Shown: piece after piece, positions 1 to 9,384 of the stretch
Numbering within the stretch: the stretch's first letter is position 1
How the letters are laid out: each line of letters starts with the position of its first letter
Assembly (NCBI GenBank): GCA_019359235.1
Contig: JAHHHT010000020.1
Span: forward strand, 1 to 64,000
Source of the DNA: Oscillatoria princeps RMCB-10
GTDB taxonomy: Bacteria > Cyanobacteriota > Cyanobacteriia > Cyanobacteriales > Oscillatoriaceae
Direction of reading: 5' to 3'
Length of the DNA: 64,000 nt
Program-made: the position numbers and the translations under genes
The notes under the pieces: model-generated
What the model was told of the DNA's origin: nothing
The model's input: only the letters and a program-made list of their open reading frames with translations
Database searches by the model: none

Positions 1-1
1 T

Positions 2-526
2 ACTGCGTTTGGATCTTATAACAGCGCCTACGCTTACAAATTAATGGGGCTGTTGGAGCGTTCGCAAATCAATTTTATTGCCAATCCTCTGATTAATATT
101 ACGCTGCAGGGGCGGACGGACACTTATCCGAAACGCCGGGGGGTAACGCGGGTGAAGGAGTTGTGGGAGCGGGGGCTGAATGTGTCGTTGGGGCACGATT
201 GCGTGCGAGATCCCTGGTACAGTTTGGGCACCGGCAATATGCTGGATGTGGCTTATATGGCGGTGCACGTCTGCCAGATGACCGGCGTGGCGGAAATTGA
301 TGCCTGTTATGATATGGTGACGAGTCACGGCGCTCGCACGCTGCAGCTGGAGAATTACGGAATTGAGGTGGGGAAACCGGCGTCTTTGATTGTTTTGGAT
401 GCGGAGAGCCGGTATGATGCTATTCGCCGCCGCCCGACGGTTCTCTATGCGATTTCGCGGGGGAAGCTGTTAGTTGAGACAGAAGTGCCGGTGACGAAGT
501 GGCGCGGCGGAGAATTGGGGGACTAG
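2..526 (+). CDS. codA: Cytosine deaminase, C-terminal part (5' end outside window)
   Basis: Amidohydrolase that deaminates cytosine to uracil and ammonia in pyrimidine salvage. The gene enters from the left edge in frame from base 2, so only about the last 175 residues are present. Visible family marks are SYNSAYAYKL, INFIANPLINITLQGR and TYPKRRGVTRVKE, then GHDCVRDPW, whose Asp is the metal-binding/catalytic Asp of the family, and MLDVAYMAVHVCQ. The C-terminal composite-domain strands end in KPASLIVLDA and TVLYAISRGK. The match to E. coli CodA, recalled from memory, is close and collinear to the end. The metal-binding N-terminal half cannot be seen. About 200 bp of featureless DNA follow before the first kinase gene. 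Confidence 0.9.
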   Translation, partial: TAFGSYNSAYAYKLMGLLERSQINFIANPLINITLQGRTDTYPKRRGVTRVKELWERGLNVSLGHDCVRDPWYSLGTGNMLDVAYMAVHVCQMTGVAEIDACYDMVTSHGARTLQLENYGIEVGKPASLIVLDAESRYDAIRRRPTVLYAISRGKLLVETEVPVTKWRGGELGD

Positions 527-730
527 CGCTAATCTCTAATTTGGCTCAGGTTTCTGGTGGTGGCTGTGGTTCTGCATGTCCACCTACTTAACAGAGGAGT
601 TAGGTTGGTGAGATTAATCAACCAGATTTGATATAAAGCCCACACCCACCGCTTCCCTGTGGCAAAATTGAAGGCAACAGTAAGCGCTCGCGGGCTGCAA
701 GCAAGCGAGTTCTACAACAGGGCAGGCATC

Positions 731-2101
731 ATGATTGGAGAAATAATCGGAGGGCGTTACCACATTATCCGCAGCTTGGGGAGCGGGGGCTTTGGCAAGA
801 CGTTCCTGGCTGAAGACCGGCATCTACCTGGCCAACCCCAGTGCGCCGTCAAGCAACTCAAGCCCCTGACGAGCGATCCACAGACTTTGCAGGTGGCGAG
901 ACGCCTGTTCCAGACGGAAGCCGAAGTCTTGCACAAGTTAGGAAGCCACGCTCAAATTCCTCACATTTTAGCTCACTTTGAAGAAAAGGGTGAATTCTAT
1001 CTAGTTCAAGAATACATTGAAGGGAATGAACTGAGCCTAGAACTGCCAGCCGGCAAACCGTTGGGCAAAGAGCGAGTCATTGCGCTTTTGCGGGAGATTC
1101 TGGATATTTTGGAATTTCTCCACCAGCAGAATGTCATCCACCGCGATATTAAACCGGCAAATTTAATTAGACGCCTGAAAGATAAAAAGCTAGTTTTGAT
1201 TGATTTTGGGGCGGTGAAACAAATCAGCACTCAGGTGATTAACGCGCAGGGGCATACGACTTTCACCGTTGCCATTGGCTCTCCGGGCTACATGCCGAAC
1301 GAACAGATAGCAGGGAAGCCTCGCTTCAGCAGCGATATTTATGCAGTGGGAATGATTGGGATTCAAGCGCTTACCGGCTCGCAGCCCAGGCAACTACCAG
1401 AAGATCCGAGAACAGGTGAAATCATCTGGCGCGACCGTGCGCAAGCGCCTCCGGCTTTAGCAGACGTTTTAGACAAAATGGTGCGCTATGACTTCCGGCA
1501 ACGCTATCAGTCAGCGCCCGAGGTATTGCGAGCTATCGCAGCTATCAATAGCTCGCCAAAAACCCTCTTACAATTCTCGCAAATCCCTCAGTTTAGAAGT
1601 GTCAGTAGAGAGGCTGACGATCTGAGTTCTGAGCGCGGAGTGGACTACTGTCGGTTGCGGAACTTGCTAGCTGCAGGCGACTGGAGGAATGCGGACTTAG
1701 AGACGAATGAGATCCTGCTGCAAATGTGCGGTCGAAAAGCCAAAGGCTGGCTGCGAAAGGAAGACATTGAGAAATTGCCGTGCCAAGATTTAATCACTCT
1801 CGATCGCTTGTGGGTAAAATACAGCCAGGGGCGCTTCGGCTTCTCTGTGCAGAAACGTATCTGGCGGAGTGTTGGGGGTGCGCAGGACGCAAATTATCAA
1901 ACCTTTTGCCGGTTTGGCTCGGCAATTGGATGGTTTGTGCTAGGCGCTTGGAAAAATTATTCTGAACTGACTTTCACTCTAGATTCTCCTGCAGGACACC
2001 TCCCCGGTTGCTTTTGCCGAGATGCGGTCGCCTTTGGGGGAGTCGGGGTGGTGTGGTTCGTGGGATTTCTCTTCTCTCGCTGCGAGACTTGCAAACTATA
2101 G
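731..2101 (+). CDS. Ser/Thr protein kinase with C-terminal GUN4 domain, frameshifted near its end
   Basis: Cytoplasmic Hanks-type kinase. The start chosen is ATG 731 because the family opening MIGEIIGGRYHIIRSLG begins there; a GTG at 659 would add 24 unrelated residues. The glycine loop is GSGGFGKTF, the ATP lysine is in CAVKQLK, the catalytic loop is HRDIKPAN and the metal motif is IDFGAVKQ. Residues about 305-425 form a GUN4 domain (LRNLLAAGDW, CGRKAKGWL, LWVKYSQGRFGFSVQKRIW, DSPAGHLP), a fold that binds porphyrins in the chlorophyll-pathway protein Gun4. After HLP the frame gives an unlikely tail, while the +1 frame reads VAFAEMRSPLGES and SSLAARLANY, the usual GUN4-tail ending. One extra base in the CCCCGG at 2002-2007 would explain this. 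The corrected frame has no stop and would run into the next kinase. Confidence 0.85.
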   Translation: MIGEIIGGRYHIIRSLGSGGFGKTFLAEDRHLPGQPQCAVKQLKPLTSDPQTLQVARRLFQTEAEVLHKLGSHAQIPHILAHFEEKGEFYLVQEYIEGNELSLELPAGKPLGKERVIALLREILDILEFLHQQNVIHRDIKPANLIRRLKDKKLVLIDFGAVKQISTQVINAQGHTTFTVAIGSPGYMPNEQIAGKPRFSSDIYAVGMIGIQALTGSQPRQLPEDPRTGEIIWRDRAQAPPALADVLDKMVRYDFRQRYQSAPEVLRAIAAINSSPKTLLQFSQIPQFRSVSREADDLSSERGVDYCRLRNLLAAGDWRNADLETNEILLQMCGRKAKGWLRKEDIEKLPCQDLITLDRLWVKYSQGRFGFSVQKRIWRSVGGAQDANYQTFCRFGSAIGWFVLGAWKNYSELTFTLDSPAGHLPGCFCRDAVAFGGVGVVWFVGFLFSRCETCKL

Positions 2102-2219
2102 GGGCGCAGTAAAGCAGAAAGCACTCACAAGAGTCACCGGCAGTGATATAATAGGCACCGACCGGAAGCCATACGGCGAATCGCAAGCAAACCAACTTCC
2201 ACGACACTGGACAAATTTC

Positions 2220-4310
2220 ATGCTGCACACAATACTGGGTGGGCGCTACCACATCACCAGCCATTTGGGAGGCGGGGGATTTGGTCAAACTTATCTCGCT
2301 GAAGACCGGCAGCTACCGGGTTCTCACCGCTGCGTTGTTAAGAAACTTTTGCCGGTGGCGAGCGATCCGGCAACTTTGCAGATAGCTAGACGTTTATTCG
2401 ATACCGAAGCGCAAGTCTTGCACAAATTAGGAAGTCACGACCGGATTCCCCAACTTCTGGCTTACTTTGAGGAAAATCAAGAATTCTATCTGGTGCAGGA
2501 ATTTGTTGAAGGTCGAGAGCTGAGCCAGGAACTAACCCAGGGGAACCCGCTGGGTGAGGGTGAGGTTATCTCCCTTTTGCGAGACATTCTGGAAGTCTTG
2601 GCATTCGTCCACCGGCAGAATGTCATCCACCGGGATATCAATCCCCGAAATCTCATCCGGCGCGACAGAGATAGCCGGTTGGTTTTAATTGATTTTGGGG
2701 CGGTAAAACAAATGACCACCCAGATTATCAACCCTCAAGGACAGACGCGCTTGAGTGTTATCATTGGCACGCCCGGTTATATGCCCAGCGAGCAAGCTCA
2801 CGGAAATCCCAAACTGAGCAGCGATATTTACGCGGTGGGGATAATTGGCATTCAAGCGCTCACCGGCTTGCTTCCCAACCAACTTCCAACAGACCCCGCT
2901 ACAGAGGAAATTATCTGGCATGACCGGGCATCTGTCAGCCCTGAGCTAGCAAAAGTTTTGGACAAAATGGTGCGGTACGATTTCCGCGAGCGCTATCCGT
3001 CAGCGGCGGAAGCGCTGCGAGCGATCGAAGCTTTGAAAGCCCCCACTGTCGCCACAGTGCCGGTGGCCAAATCTGCGCCGGCTCAGCCGAAAAAATCTGG
3101 CTCGCTCCTGTTCAGGGTTTTCCTCTCCACCGGCTTAATTGGAATCGGGGTTGCGGCGTCGTTTTTTCTGGTCAGCGCCCTCAATTCCTCTAGCGCGACT
3201 GATTTATATAACCGGGGCAATATCCTGTATAATTTAAAGCGGTATGAAGAAGCCCTCGCCGCTTACCAAAAAGCGAGTCAAATCAGACCGGACTACGCTG
3301 AAGCTTGGAAAGAGCGGGGCAAGACCCTGTATATTTTGAAGCGGCACTCCGAAGCGCTAGACGCTTACGAGAAGGCGATTCAAATCCAGCCGGACTATGT
3401 GGGAGCCTGGACGGGGCGGGGAGCCGTGCTGGACGCCAGCAAGCGGTACGAAGAGGCGGTTGCTTCCTTTGATGAGGCGTTAAAAATCCAGCCGGACTCC
3501 GCAGAAGCTTGGAAGGAGCGAGGCGATGCGCTGCTCAATTTGCCGCGATATGAAGAGGCGATATCTTCTTATGACAGGGCGGTGAAAATAAAGCAGGATT
3601 ACTATGAAGCTTGGTACAGTCGCGGCTGGGCGCTGCACAATTTGCAACAGTACGAACAGGCAGTCGCTTCTTATGATAGAGCGGTTGAGTTCAAGTCGGA
3701 TTACGATAGCGCTTGGTACAGTAGAGGCAATTCGCTTCTCAAGTTGGGCCGGCACAAAAAGGCGGTTGAGTCGTATGACAGGGCGATTCGCTTAAAGCCA
3801 TCTCACTATCAAGCCTGGTACAGTCGGGGGAATGCGCTGGGGAATTTGCGCCAGCACAAAGAGGCGGTTGAGTCGTATGAGAAAGCGGTTCGCTTCAAGC
3901 CGGACTCTTACGAAGCCTGGAACAGTATGGGCTGGGCGCTTCACCAGTTGCGCCGGTATGAGGAAGCGATTAACTCCTATGACCGCGCTATCAATTTGCG
4001 GAATAATGACTCCCAAATTTGGTATAATAAAGGCAACGCGGAATATAATTTGAAGCGATACGAGCGAGCCGTCGCCTCTTATGACAGTGCGGTGTACCTC
4101 CAGCCAGAACTCTGGGAGGCTTGGTACAGCCGTGGGAACGCACTGGTGGAGTTGAATCGCTATGAAGATGCGGTTGCTTCTTATGATAAGGCGGTTCAGT
4201 TAAAGCCGGATTTCCGAGACGCGATTCAGGCTCAAAAGAAGGCGCGGCGTCTGCTGGAAGTGGAAAAGTTGAAGCGAGAGGGCACAAAAGAAAGCAAAAA
4301 AGAAGTGTGA
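2220..4310 (+). CDS. Ser/Thr protein kinase with transmembrane segment and TPR tail
   Basis: Membrane-anchored Hanks kinase of 696 residues. ATG 2220 opens with the same MLHTILGGRYHI start as its upstream paralogue. The kinase domain covers about residues 8-275: GGGGFGQTY, VVKKLL, IDFGAVKQ and a GTPGYMPSEQ activation region. The catalytic loop reads HRDINPRN, with Asn141 where nearly all Ser/Thr kinases have Lys. One hydrophobic segment (LFRVFLSTGLIGIGVAASFF) follows around residue 300, then about ten TPR units (A.W..RG..L..L.RYEEA...Y..A), a protein-protein interaction scaffold. The order kinase-TM-TPR suggests that the TPR part lies outside the membrane or recruits partners. It lies directly downstream of the kinase-GUN4 gene on the same strand with no terminator seen, so co-transcription is likely. 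Confidence 0.9.
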   Translation: MLHTILGGRYHITSHLGGGGFGQTYLAEDRQLPGSHRCVVKKLLPVASDPATLQIARRLFDTEAQVLHKLGSHDRIPQLLAYFEENQEFYLVQEFVEGRELSQELTQGNPLGEGEVISLLRDILEVLAFVHRQNVIHRDINPRNLIRRDRDSRLVLIDFGAVKQMTTQIINPQGQTRLSVIIGTPGYMPSEQAHGNPKLSSDIYAVGIIGIQALTGLLPNQLPTDPATEEIIWHDRASVSPELAKVLDKMVRYDFRERYPSAAEALRAIEALKAPTVATVPVAKSAPAQPKKSGSLLFRVFLSTGLIGIGVAASFFLVSALNSSSATDLYNRGNILYNLKRYEEALAAYQKASQIRPDYAEAWKERGKTLYILKRHSEALDAYEKAIQIQPDYVGAWTGRGAVLDASKRYEEAVASFDEALKIQPDSAEAWKERGDALLNLPRYEEAISSYDRAVKIKQDYYEAWYSRGWALHNLQQYEQAVASYDRAVEFKSDYDSAWYSRGNSLLKLGRHKKAVESYDRAIRLKPSHYQAWYSRGNALGNLRQHKEAVESYEKAVRFKPDSYEAWNSMGWALHQLRRYEEAINSYDRAINLRNNDSQIWYNKGNAEYNLKRYERAVASYDSAVYLQPELWEAWYSRGNALVELNRYEDAVASYDKAVQLKPDFRDAIQAQKKARRLLEVEKLKREGTKESKKEV

Positions 4311-4455
4311 CGCACCGGCAGACTTTTTGCGGCTGATTCCGCTCACCGGCGACAGGTGCCGGTGGGGGGATGGGGTCGCTCATTTCTTGCCGGTGCCGGC
4401 AATTCCAGCCTTACTTACAGTATACTATGTCTGTAGCGCATTAGAGTGAGCGACT

Positions 4456-5025
4456 ATGGCAGTAAGCAAAAGCTATGACTACTTCTCTCCGGAAGAGTAT
4501 TTAGAAGGAGAGAGGGTAAGCCCCATCAAACACGAGTACAGGCAAGGCGAAATCTACGCAATGGCGGGGGCGAGCGACGCCCATGTGACCATTGCTGTCA
4601 ACTTAGTAAGCCTCCTGAGAAACCATGTTCGGGGTACTGGCTGTCGCACCTACACAAGCGACATGAAAGTTCGGATTGAGCGAGCTAATAGCTTTTACTA
4701 TCCCGATGTGATGGTTACTTGTGATGAGCGGGACAGAACTCCTGAAGATTTCAAGCGCTACCCGCGCTTAATTGTGGAGGTGCTTTCCCCCTCGACGGCT
4801 GCTTTTGACAGAGGCGACAAATTTGCCGATTACCGAACGATAGAGACTCTACAGGAATATGTGCTAGTCAGTCAAGACCGGCTGAGTGTGGAGTGTTTCC
4901 GCCGCAATTCTGAAGGGCGCTGGGAACTGTACCCCTACAGCGAAGGGGAAGAAGTCCACTTGGCTTCTGTTGACTTTCGCTGTCCGATTGCTGCAGTTTA
5001 TGAAGATGTTTTGGGGCTTGGTTAA
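4456..5025 (+). CDS. Uma2-family (DUF820) putative restriction endonuclease-like protein
   Basis: Protein of 189 residues with the PD-(D/E)xK nuclease fold typical of the large Uma2 family, which is greatly expanded in cyanobacteria. The family opening is FSPEEYLEGERVSPIKHEY and then GEIYAMAGAS.AH. The putative metal ligands are Asp in SFYYPDVMV (about residue 84) and Glu in LIVEVLSPST (about 108), followed by the conserved basic stretch FDRGDKFADY. The length is normal. No biochemical role is established for most members; they are often suspected to be mobile-element or defence nucleases. Its 3' end is convergent with the next gene and a palindrome lies between them. Confidence 0.9.
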   Translation: MAVSKSYDYFSPEEYLEGERVSPIKHEYRQGEIYAMAGASDAHVTIAVNLVSLLRNHVRGTGCRTYTSDMKVRIERANSFYYPDVMVTCDERDRTPEDFKRYPRLIVEVLSPSTAAFDRGDKFADYRTIETLQEYVLVSQDRLSVECFRRNSEGRWELYPYSEGEEVHLASVDFRCPIAAVYEDVLGLG

Positions 5026-5039
5026 TGTCAGGGAAATTG

Positions 5040-5060
5040 GGACAGGCGAGACGCCTGTCC
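5040..5060. repeat. Perfect palindrome in a convergent junction
   Basis: Two 9-bp arms, GGACAGGCG and CGCCTGTCC, are separated by AGA. It lies just after the Uma2 stop and before the end of the opposite-strand gene, so it could act as a two-way transcript end or be a dispersed repeat. Confidence 0.8.
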
Positions 5061-5146
5061 TACGAGCTACGATCCCTCTCAAGAACATTGGACATCTGTC
5101 TAAGTCTCGCATGCTCCAGAGCGCAAGGAAGTCTTAAGCAAGTGGT

Positions 5147-6589
5147 CTATTTTTGGAGGGGGCGGGATGCCGGCGCAATCCTCTGCCTGGGTTTAGACAC
5201 TATCATCAGCGGATCTCCCACCGTCGTAATTTTCCAGGGCTGTGATTCCAGCTGGCGAGCGGAAATCAGAAATGGGGAGGAACGCAGCAGGCGCTTGACC
5301 ATCAATTTCGGCGGGATGAAGGCAGACAAATAGGGCTCGTTGACACTGCCAACATAAACATAAGCGCCATTTTCCAACCATCGCCCGCCAACGGTGTTTG
5401 GGTCTTCCGGTTCCGTCGCAGACCAACTGTGTATGAAGTGAATTGCTGCGGGAAATTTGAGTTTGGGAATATCCGCCACCACAGCTTGACCCTCCCCCAC
5501 GTTGAAGAAGCTTTTATCGCCGCTAGAGTTGACAAATATTAAATCGTACTCCCATTTACTGCCGGCCAAACTGCGCCACTTTTGCAGGTTGGCTTCAGGT
5601 AACTCTAGCACTGTAACATCCAAGCCCATCTCCCTGAGCTGAGCGGCTGCTTCGTTCATCTCATATTCCTTCCAGGAGCCTTGCTTAATGTAGCAGCTGT
5701 AAAGCATGGCGGTTTTGGGGTCAAGAAATATCGCACACATTGCCTGATACACCGCACGCGCTTGCGAGCCGTAAATCCAGCCCACTGCTGCCCAGCGCTT
5801 GCCATCGCCGTGTCGAGCTAAGCCGTCAGTTACCGCTAACTGTTCGCTGGCTTTTTTAGGGGATTGATATTTCACCGGCAGCCGGCGCACAATGGTAACA
5901 GTATCGATAGAATCGCCGAGATTGCCGTAGGAATAGCCGGTTTCTTTCACCGCCCGTTCAACACTCTCTTTCAGGCGCTCCCACCTTTCGGTATTCAGGG
6001 TGTCGTTGGGCAATCCAAAATTGCCTCCCAAAAACTCTAAGGGCTGCCCCCGATCTGCAGCTAAAGCCACTGCTGCCGGCCATACGGGATCTTTTTCCCA
6101 TGCAATGACGACTCCAGGCGGTTCCCAACCGAGCAGGTGCCACGTTTTTTTCAGCGATTTGACATCGGTTGCGCCCCACGCCGCTGCAGCAGCACGACGC
6201 ATGGACTGGCGCAGAGTGTCGCCGTCTGGCAAGGGTTCTTTCACTGCCGGCATGCGAATCACTTCCGCCGGCTTGAAACGCTCAATAAACATCGGCGTGT
6301 ACGTCTCATCTTCTATTAAAACCGGCCAGCGACTTTCCAGACTCCACTGCCCAATCGCAGCTAGAAATGTCGCGCCGTCAGGAACGACAACAACCCGATC
6401 TACTGTTGGAATTTTATCGCGAATCGTGGCAGTGCGCAAACCTGCTTGCACCGGCCAGGGTTCTTCTAGCGCTGATGCCGGCAGCGAAAATGGCCCTTGT
6501 GGCTTTTGCTGCAGTGTGAAAAGCCAGACACCCAACCCGCCTAACAGCAGGGCGATAAGCACCAATCCCAAAATCCAGCGTTTGCCCAT
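5147..6589 (-). CDS. Membrane-anchored protein of unknown function
   Basis: Protein of 480 residues that I do not recognise as a named family. The N-terminus is a strong hydrophobic anchor or signal (RWILGLVLIALLLGGLGVWLF) with no lipobox, so the bulk is probably periplasmic. The body is soluble alpha/beta sequence with repeated Trp and Pro. It includes VDRVVVVPDGATFLAAIGQW, WPVLIEDE, YDLIFVNSSGD and, near the C-terminus, GGRWLENGAYVYVGSVNEPYLSAF followed by KITTVGDPLMI. This last part is reminiscent of the end of gingipain-like (C25/caspase-fold) domains, where an entry fee of a NGA.A.VG...EPY block and a final GDP occurs. That resemblance is from memory and no catalytic Cys-His pair is evident. 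The gene is divergent from the kinase at 7084 and has no operon partner. Confidence 0.7.
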   Translation of the reverse strand: MGKRWILGLVLIALLLGGLGVWLFTLQQKPQGPFSLPASALEEPWPVQAGLRTATIRDKIPTVDRVVVVPDGATFLAAIGQWSLESRWPVLIEDETYTPMFIERFKPAEVIRMPAVKEPLPDGDTLRQSMRRAAAAAWGATDVKSLKKTWHLLGWEPPGVVIAWEKDPVWPAAVALAADRGQPLEFLGGNFGLPNDTLNTERWERLKESVERAVKETGYSYGNLGDSIDTVTIVRRLPVKYQSPKKASEQLAVTDGLARHGDGKRWAAVGWIYGSQARAVYQAMCAIFLDPKTAMLYSCYIKQGSWKEYEMNEAAAQLREMGLDVTVLELPEANLQKWRSLAGSKWEYDLIFVNSSGDKSFFNVGEGQAVVADIPKLKFPAAIHFIHSWSATEPEDPNTVGGRWLENGAYVYVGSVNEPYLSAFIPPKLMVKRLLRSSPFLISARQLESQPWKITTVGDPLMIVSKPRQRIAPASRPLQK

Positions 6590-6855
6590 GATAAAACCCT
6601 CAAACCAATATCCTTAACGCAAAAATATGCCTGTTCGCAGTGGGCGCTAAAGTGCCCGAAAAGCTGCGGCTGCCGAGCTGACTGCAACCTTTCGCAAAGC
6701 TTAGCACAAAACCCAATCTTATCATCCCCAGCCCGCCTGTGTACGCACTCCGATTCATTCCGAGCGCCATCTCGCAATAAACACCCAATAAATCTGCCGG
6801 AACTAGGGTGCGTTGCGCGTCAGAGGCACCATAAATAGGACTTCGCCCAGGATTT

Positions 6856-7040
6856 AGGAGGGCTATAACACTCCCCAAGCATGGATGCCGGTGATGGCGG
6901 TCACTTCATTCTCTTCACCGGCATCTCCGCTGTTTGCGCCAGTTCCCCGGCAGGGGGATGCCGGCGTTTTGTTAAGAAAAGTATAAATTTGCAGCGAAGT
7001 TGAAAATTATGTGCCAAACTGGGAAATAATAATACTTACT
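6856..7040 (+). repeat. Duplicated upstream region, copy A
   Basis: Non-coding DNA before the first pentapeptide kinase. It shares GGCTATAACACTCCC, GTGCCGGTGATGGC-like and GCCGGCGTTTTGTTAAGAAA blocks, in the same order, with 10466-10610. It marks the left part of a segmental duplication that includes both kinase genes. The rest of the 6590-7083 gap shows no other feature. Confidence 0.75.
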
Positions 7041-7083
7041 CAAGCGGGTCGCTCACATCAACTGCGACTGTGAGTCAAATAAA

Positions 7084-9174
7084 ATGAGCGAAATTCCAGA
7101 TTTTTCCAGCCACGGCTATCAGATTATCCAAGAAATGGGACGCAACCAAGAAGCAGGGCGCATCACCTACCTGGCTACCAGCAACCCTCTTAACCAAGGG
7201 GAGGATAAAGAACAAGTGCGGGTGGTTATCAAAGAGTTCCGCTTTGCAATTGCCGGTGAGGACTGGTCGGGCTTTAAAGCGTATCAGCGCGAGATTGAAG
7301 TGCTGCTGCAGCTTTCTTACCCCCGCATTCCCCGCTACTTGGATTCCTTTGAAACTCCCCACGGCTTTTGTCTTGTGCAAGAATATAAAGAGGCGCTGTC
7401 TTTAGCAGAAAAATCCAGTTTTTCTAACGATAAACTTAAGCAAATAGCTGTCTCTGTATTAGAAATTTTGGCCGAGCTGCAAAAGAGTACGCCACCAGTC
7501 ATCCACTGGGATATCAAACCGGAGAATATCTTGGTGGATGAGCAATTGAACGCTTATCTGGTAGATTTTGGTTTCCCCCGAATTCGCGGCGGACAACTGG
7601 CGATCAGCAGCGTCACCACCGGCACTCCGGGTTTTATGCCGCCGGAGGAGCAATTTGGACACCGGATTACGGAAGCTTCTGATTTATACAGTTTGGGGGC
7701 GACGCTGATTTGCCTGCTCACCGGCACGAGAAGCGCGGATGTCGGGAAGTTAATTGATGACGACTACCGATTTAGTTTCAAACATCTGGTTCCTAAACTC
7801 AATCCCCGTTTCGCGGGGTGGCTGGAAAAGATGGTCGCCTCTAATGTCAAAGATCGATATGCTAATGCTAGTGTGGCTTTGGCAGCACTGAAGCGGGTTG
7901 ATGTTGCTGGGGAGGGAACTCTGGCAGAGAGTAAATTCCGCACTGGAAAACGGAGAAAAAGGCTCCCTCTTCTCAGCGCTGTTGCCGTCTCGGCTGCAAT
8001 TTGTTTGGCTTTTTTCTGCTATGGCCAATACAGTACAATCGCGAGGTTGCTGCTATTTAAAGAATGTCGATCTTGCGATCTCCAGCTTGCCAATCTGGTC
8101 GGTGCAAATCTGGGGAATGCCAACCTGGGGGATGCCAACCTGTTGGGTGCCAACCTGGAGGGTGCCAAGCTGGGGAATGCCAAGCTCAAAGGTGTCAACC
8201 TGTGGCGTGCTAGCCTCAAGGGTGCCAACCTGGAGGGTGCTGACTTGGAGGGTGCCAACCTGTGGGGTGCCAACCTCAAGAGTGCCCAAATTAACAAAGA
8301 CACTAAATTGGATGACAAATGGGGTCTAGTCTGGCGGATTGTTAATCAAGGAGCGAAGGGGGCTGATTTAAAAGGTGCCAATCTGGAGGGTGCCAACCTG
8401 TTGGGTGCCAACCTGGAGGGTGCTAACCTGGAGCGTGCCAACCTGTGGCGTGCCAACCTGGAGCGTGTCAACCTCAGGGGTGCTAACCTGGGGGATGCCA
8501 ATCTCAGGGGTGCCAATCTGGGGGGTGCCAATCTGGGGGGTGCCAACCTGGTTGGTGCCAAGCTGGAGCGTGCCGACTTGGGGGATACCAAAATCGACAA
8601 GGACACCAAATTGGATGACAAATGGGGTCTAGTCTGGCGGATTGTTAATGAAGGAGCGAAGGGGGCTGATTTAAAGGGTGCCGACCTGGGGGATGCTAAC
8701 CTGGAGGATGCCGACCTGTCCAATGCTAACCTGGCCGGTGCCAAGTTGGGGGATGCCGACCTAGTGGGTGTCAACTTGGGGAGTGCCAAGCTGGGGGGTG
8801 CCGGTCTGTCGAATGCCAATCTGGAGGGTGCTTACCTGCACGGTGCCGACTTGGGGGGTGCCAACCTTGAGAATGCCAACCTCAAGGGTGCTAACCTGGA
8901 GGGTGCCAACCTCAAGGGTGCCAACCTGCACGGTGCCAAACTGGAGGGTGCCAAACTGGAGGGTGCCAAACTGGAGGGTGCCAATCTGAAGGGTGCTTCC
9001 TTGCAGGGTGCCCTACTGCATGGTGCCGACCTCAAGGGTGCCAACCTGGAGTATGCCAGCTTGGGTGCCGACCTGTGGCGTGCCGACTTAGAAGGTGCCA
9101 AACTGGAGGGTGCCAAACTGGAGGGTGCCAATCTGAAGGGTGCAATCATGCCCGATGGCACAAAGCACCAGTAG
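7084..9174 (+). CDS. Ser/Thr protein kinase with transmembrane segment and long pentapeptide-repeat tail (copy A)
   Basis: Protein of 696 residues. The kinase domain is about residues 10-275, with the ATP lysine in VVIKEFR and metal motif VDFGF. The catalytic loop is HWDIKPEN: Trp142 replaces the usual Arg of HRD, and the activation loop has Pro165 (FPRI) where the paralogue has Ala. A hydrophobic segment (about 300-320) follows, then roughly 370 residues of A(N/D)LxG pentapeptide repeats forming a right-handed beta helix. The helix is interrupted twice by an almost identical block ([16 protein letters not shown], about residues 405-430 and 507-532), a spacer also seen in other cyanobacterial pentapeptide proteins. 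The repeats are nearly identical at DNA level, so unit gain and loss is likely. It is paralogous to 10841-12223, which has the standard HRD. Confidence 0.9.
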   Translation: MSEIPDFSSHGYQIIQEMGRNQEAGRITYLATSNPLNQGEDKEQVRVVIKEFRFAIAGEDWSGFKAYQREIEVLLQLSYPRIPRYLDSFETPHGFCLVQEYKEALSLAEKSSFSNDKLKQIAVSVLEILAELQKSTPPVIHWDIKPENILVDEQLNAYLVDFGFPRIRGGQLAISSVTTGTPGFMPPEEQFGHRITEASDLYSLGATLICLLTGTRSADVGKLIDDDYRFSFKHLVPKLNPRFAGWLEKMVASNVKDRYANASVALAALKRVDVAGEGTLAESKFRTGKRRKRLPLLSAVAVSAAICLAFFCYGQYSTIARLLLFKECRSCDLQLANLVGANLGNANLGDANLLGANLEGAKLGNAKLKGVNLWRASLKGANLEGADLEGANLWGANLKSAQINKDTKLDDKWGLVWRIVNQGAKGADLKGANLEGANLLGANLEGANLERANLWRANLERVNLRGANLGDANLRGANLGGANLGGANLVGAKLERADLGDTKIDKDTKLDDKWGLVWRIVNEGAKGADLKGADLGDANLEDADLSNANLAGAKLGDADLVGVNLGSAKLGGAGLSNANLEGAYLHGADLGGANLENANLKGANLEGANLKGANLHGAKLEGAKLEGAKLEGANLKGASLQGALLHGADLKGANLEYASLGADLWRADLEGAKLEGAKLEGANLKGAIMPDGTKHQ

Positions 9175-9227
9175 GCGCGGTTTGGCGCTGTGGCGATGCC
9201 GGTTTTGGATTGAAGCGCCTTCAGCTG

Positions 9228-9273
9228 CCGGCAATCTCTCTCGCCTTCGACACCATTTTCGCCGAAGGGCAAA
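9228..9273 (+). pseudogene. 46-bp remnant of uvrA (Walker A region)
   Basis: This stretch matches uvrA positions 12758-12803 base for base except for about five substitutions and one missing base. It contains CTCGCCTTCGACACCAT and TTCGCCGAAGG, which encode the residues just after the first Walker A lysine of UvrA. It sits 54 bp after the copy A kinase stop, just as intact uvrA lies downstream of the copy B kinase. It is the truncated right end of the duplicated segment. Confidence 0.8.
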
Positions 9274-9384
9274 TGGGATTTTTTTATGTCAATTGCGGCC
9301 ACTTTAAAAATCGGAAGCGAGGGCTGTATTTATGAGATATAGCGATTCTCAGATTGATGTACTATGGCCCATAAACCCATTTTC

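Noticed and set aside
8019-9302. Long open frames opposite and in other phases of the pentapeptide repeats
   Set aside because: Ser/Ala/Pro- or Gly/Thr-rich periodic sequences are shadows of the repeat codons; they have no start signals and no family features.
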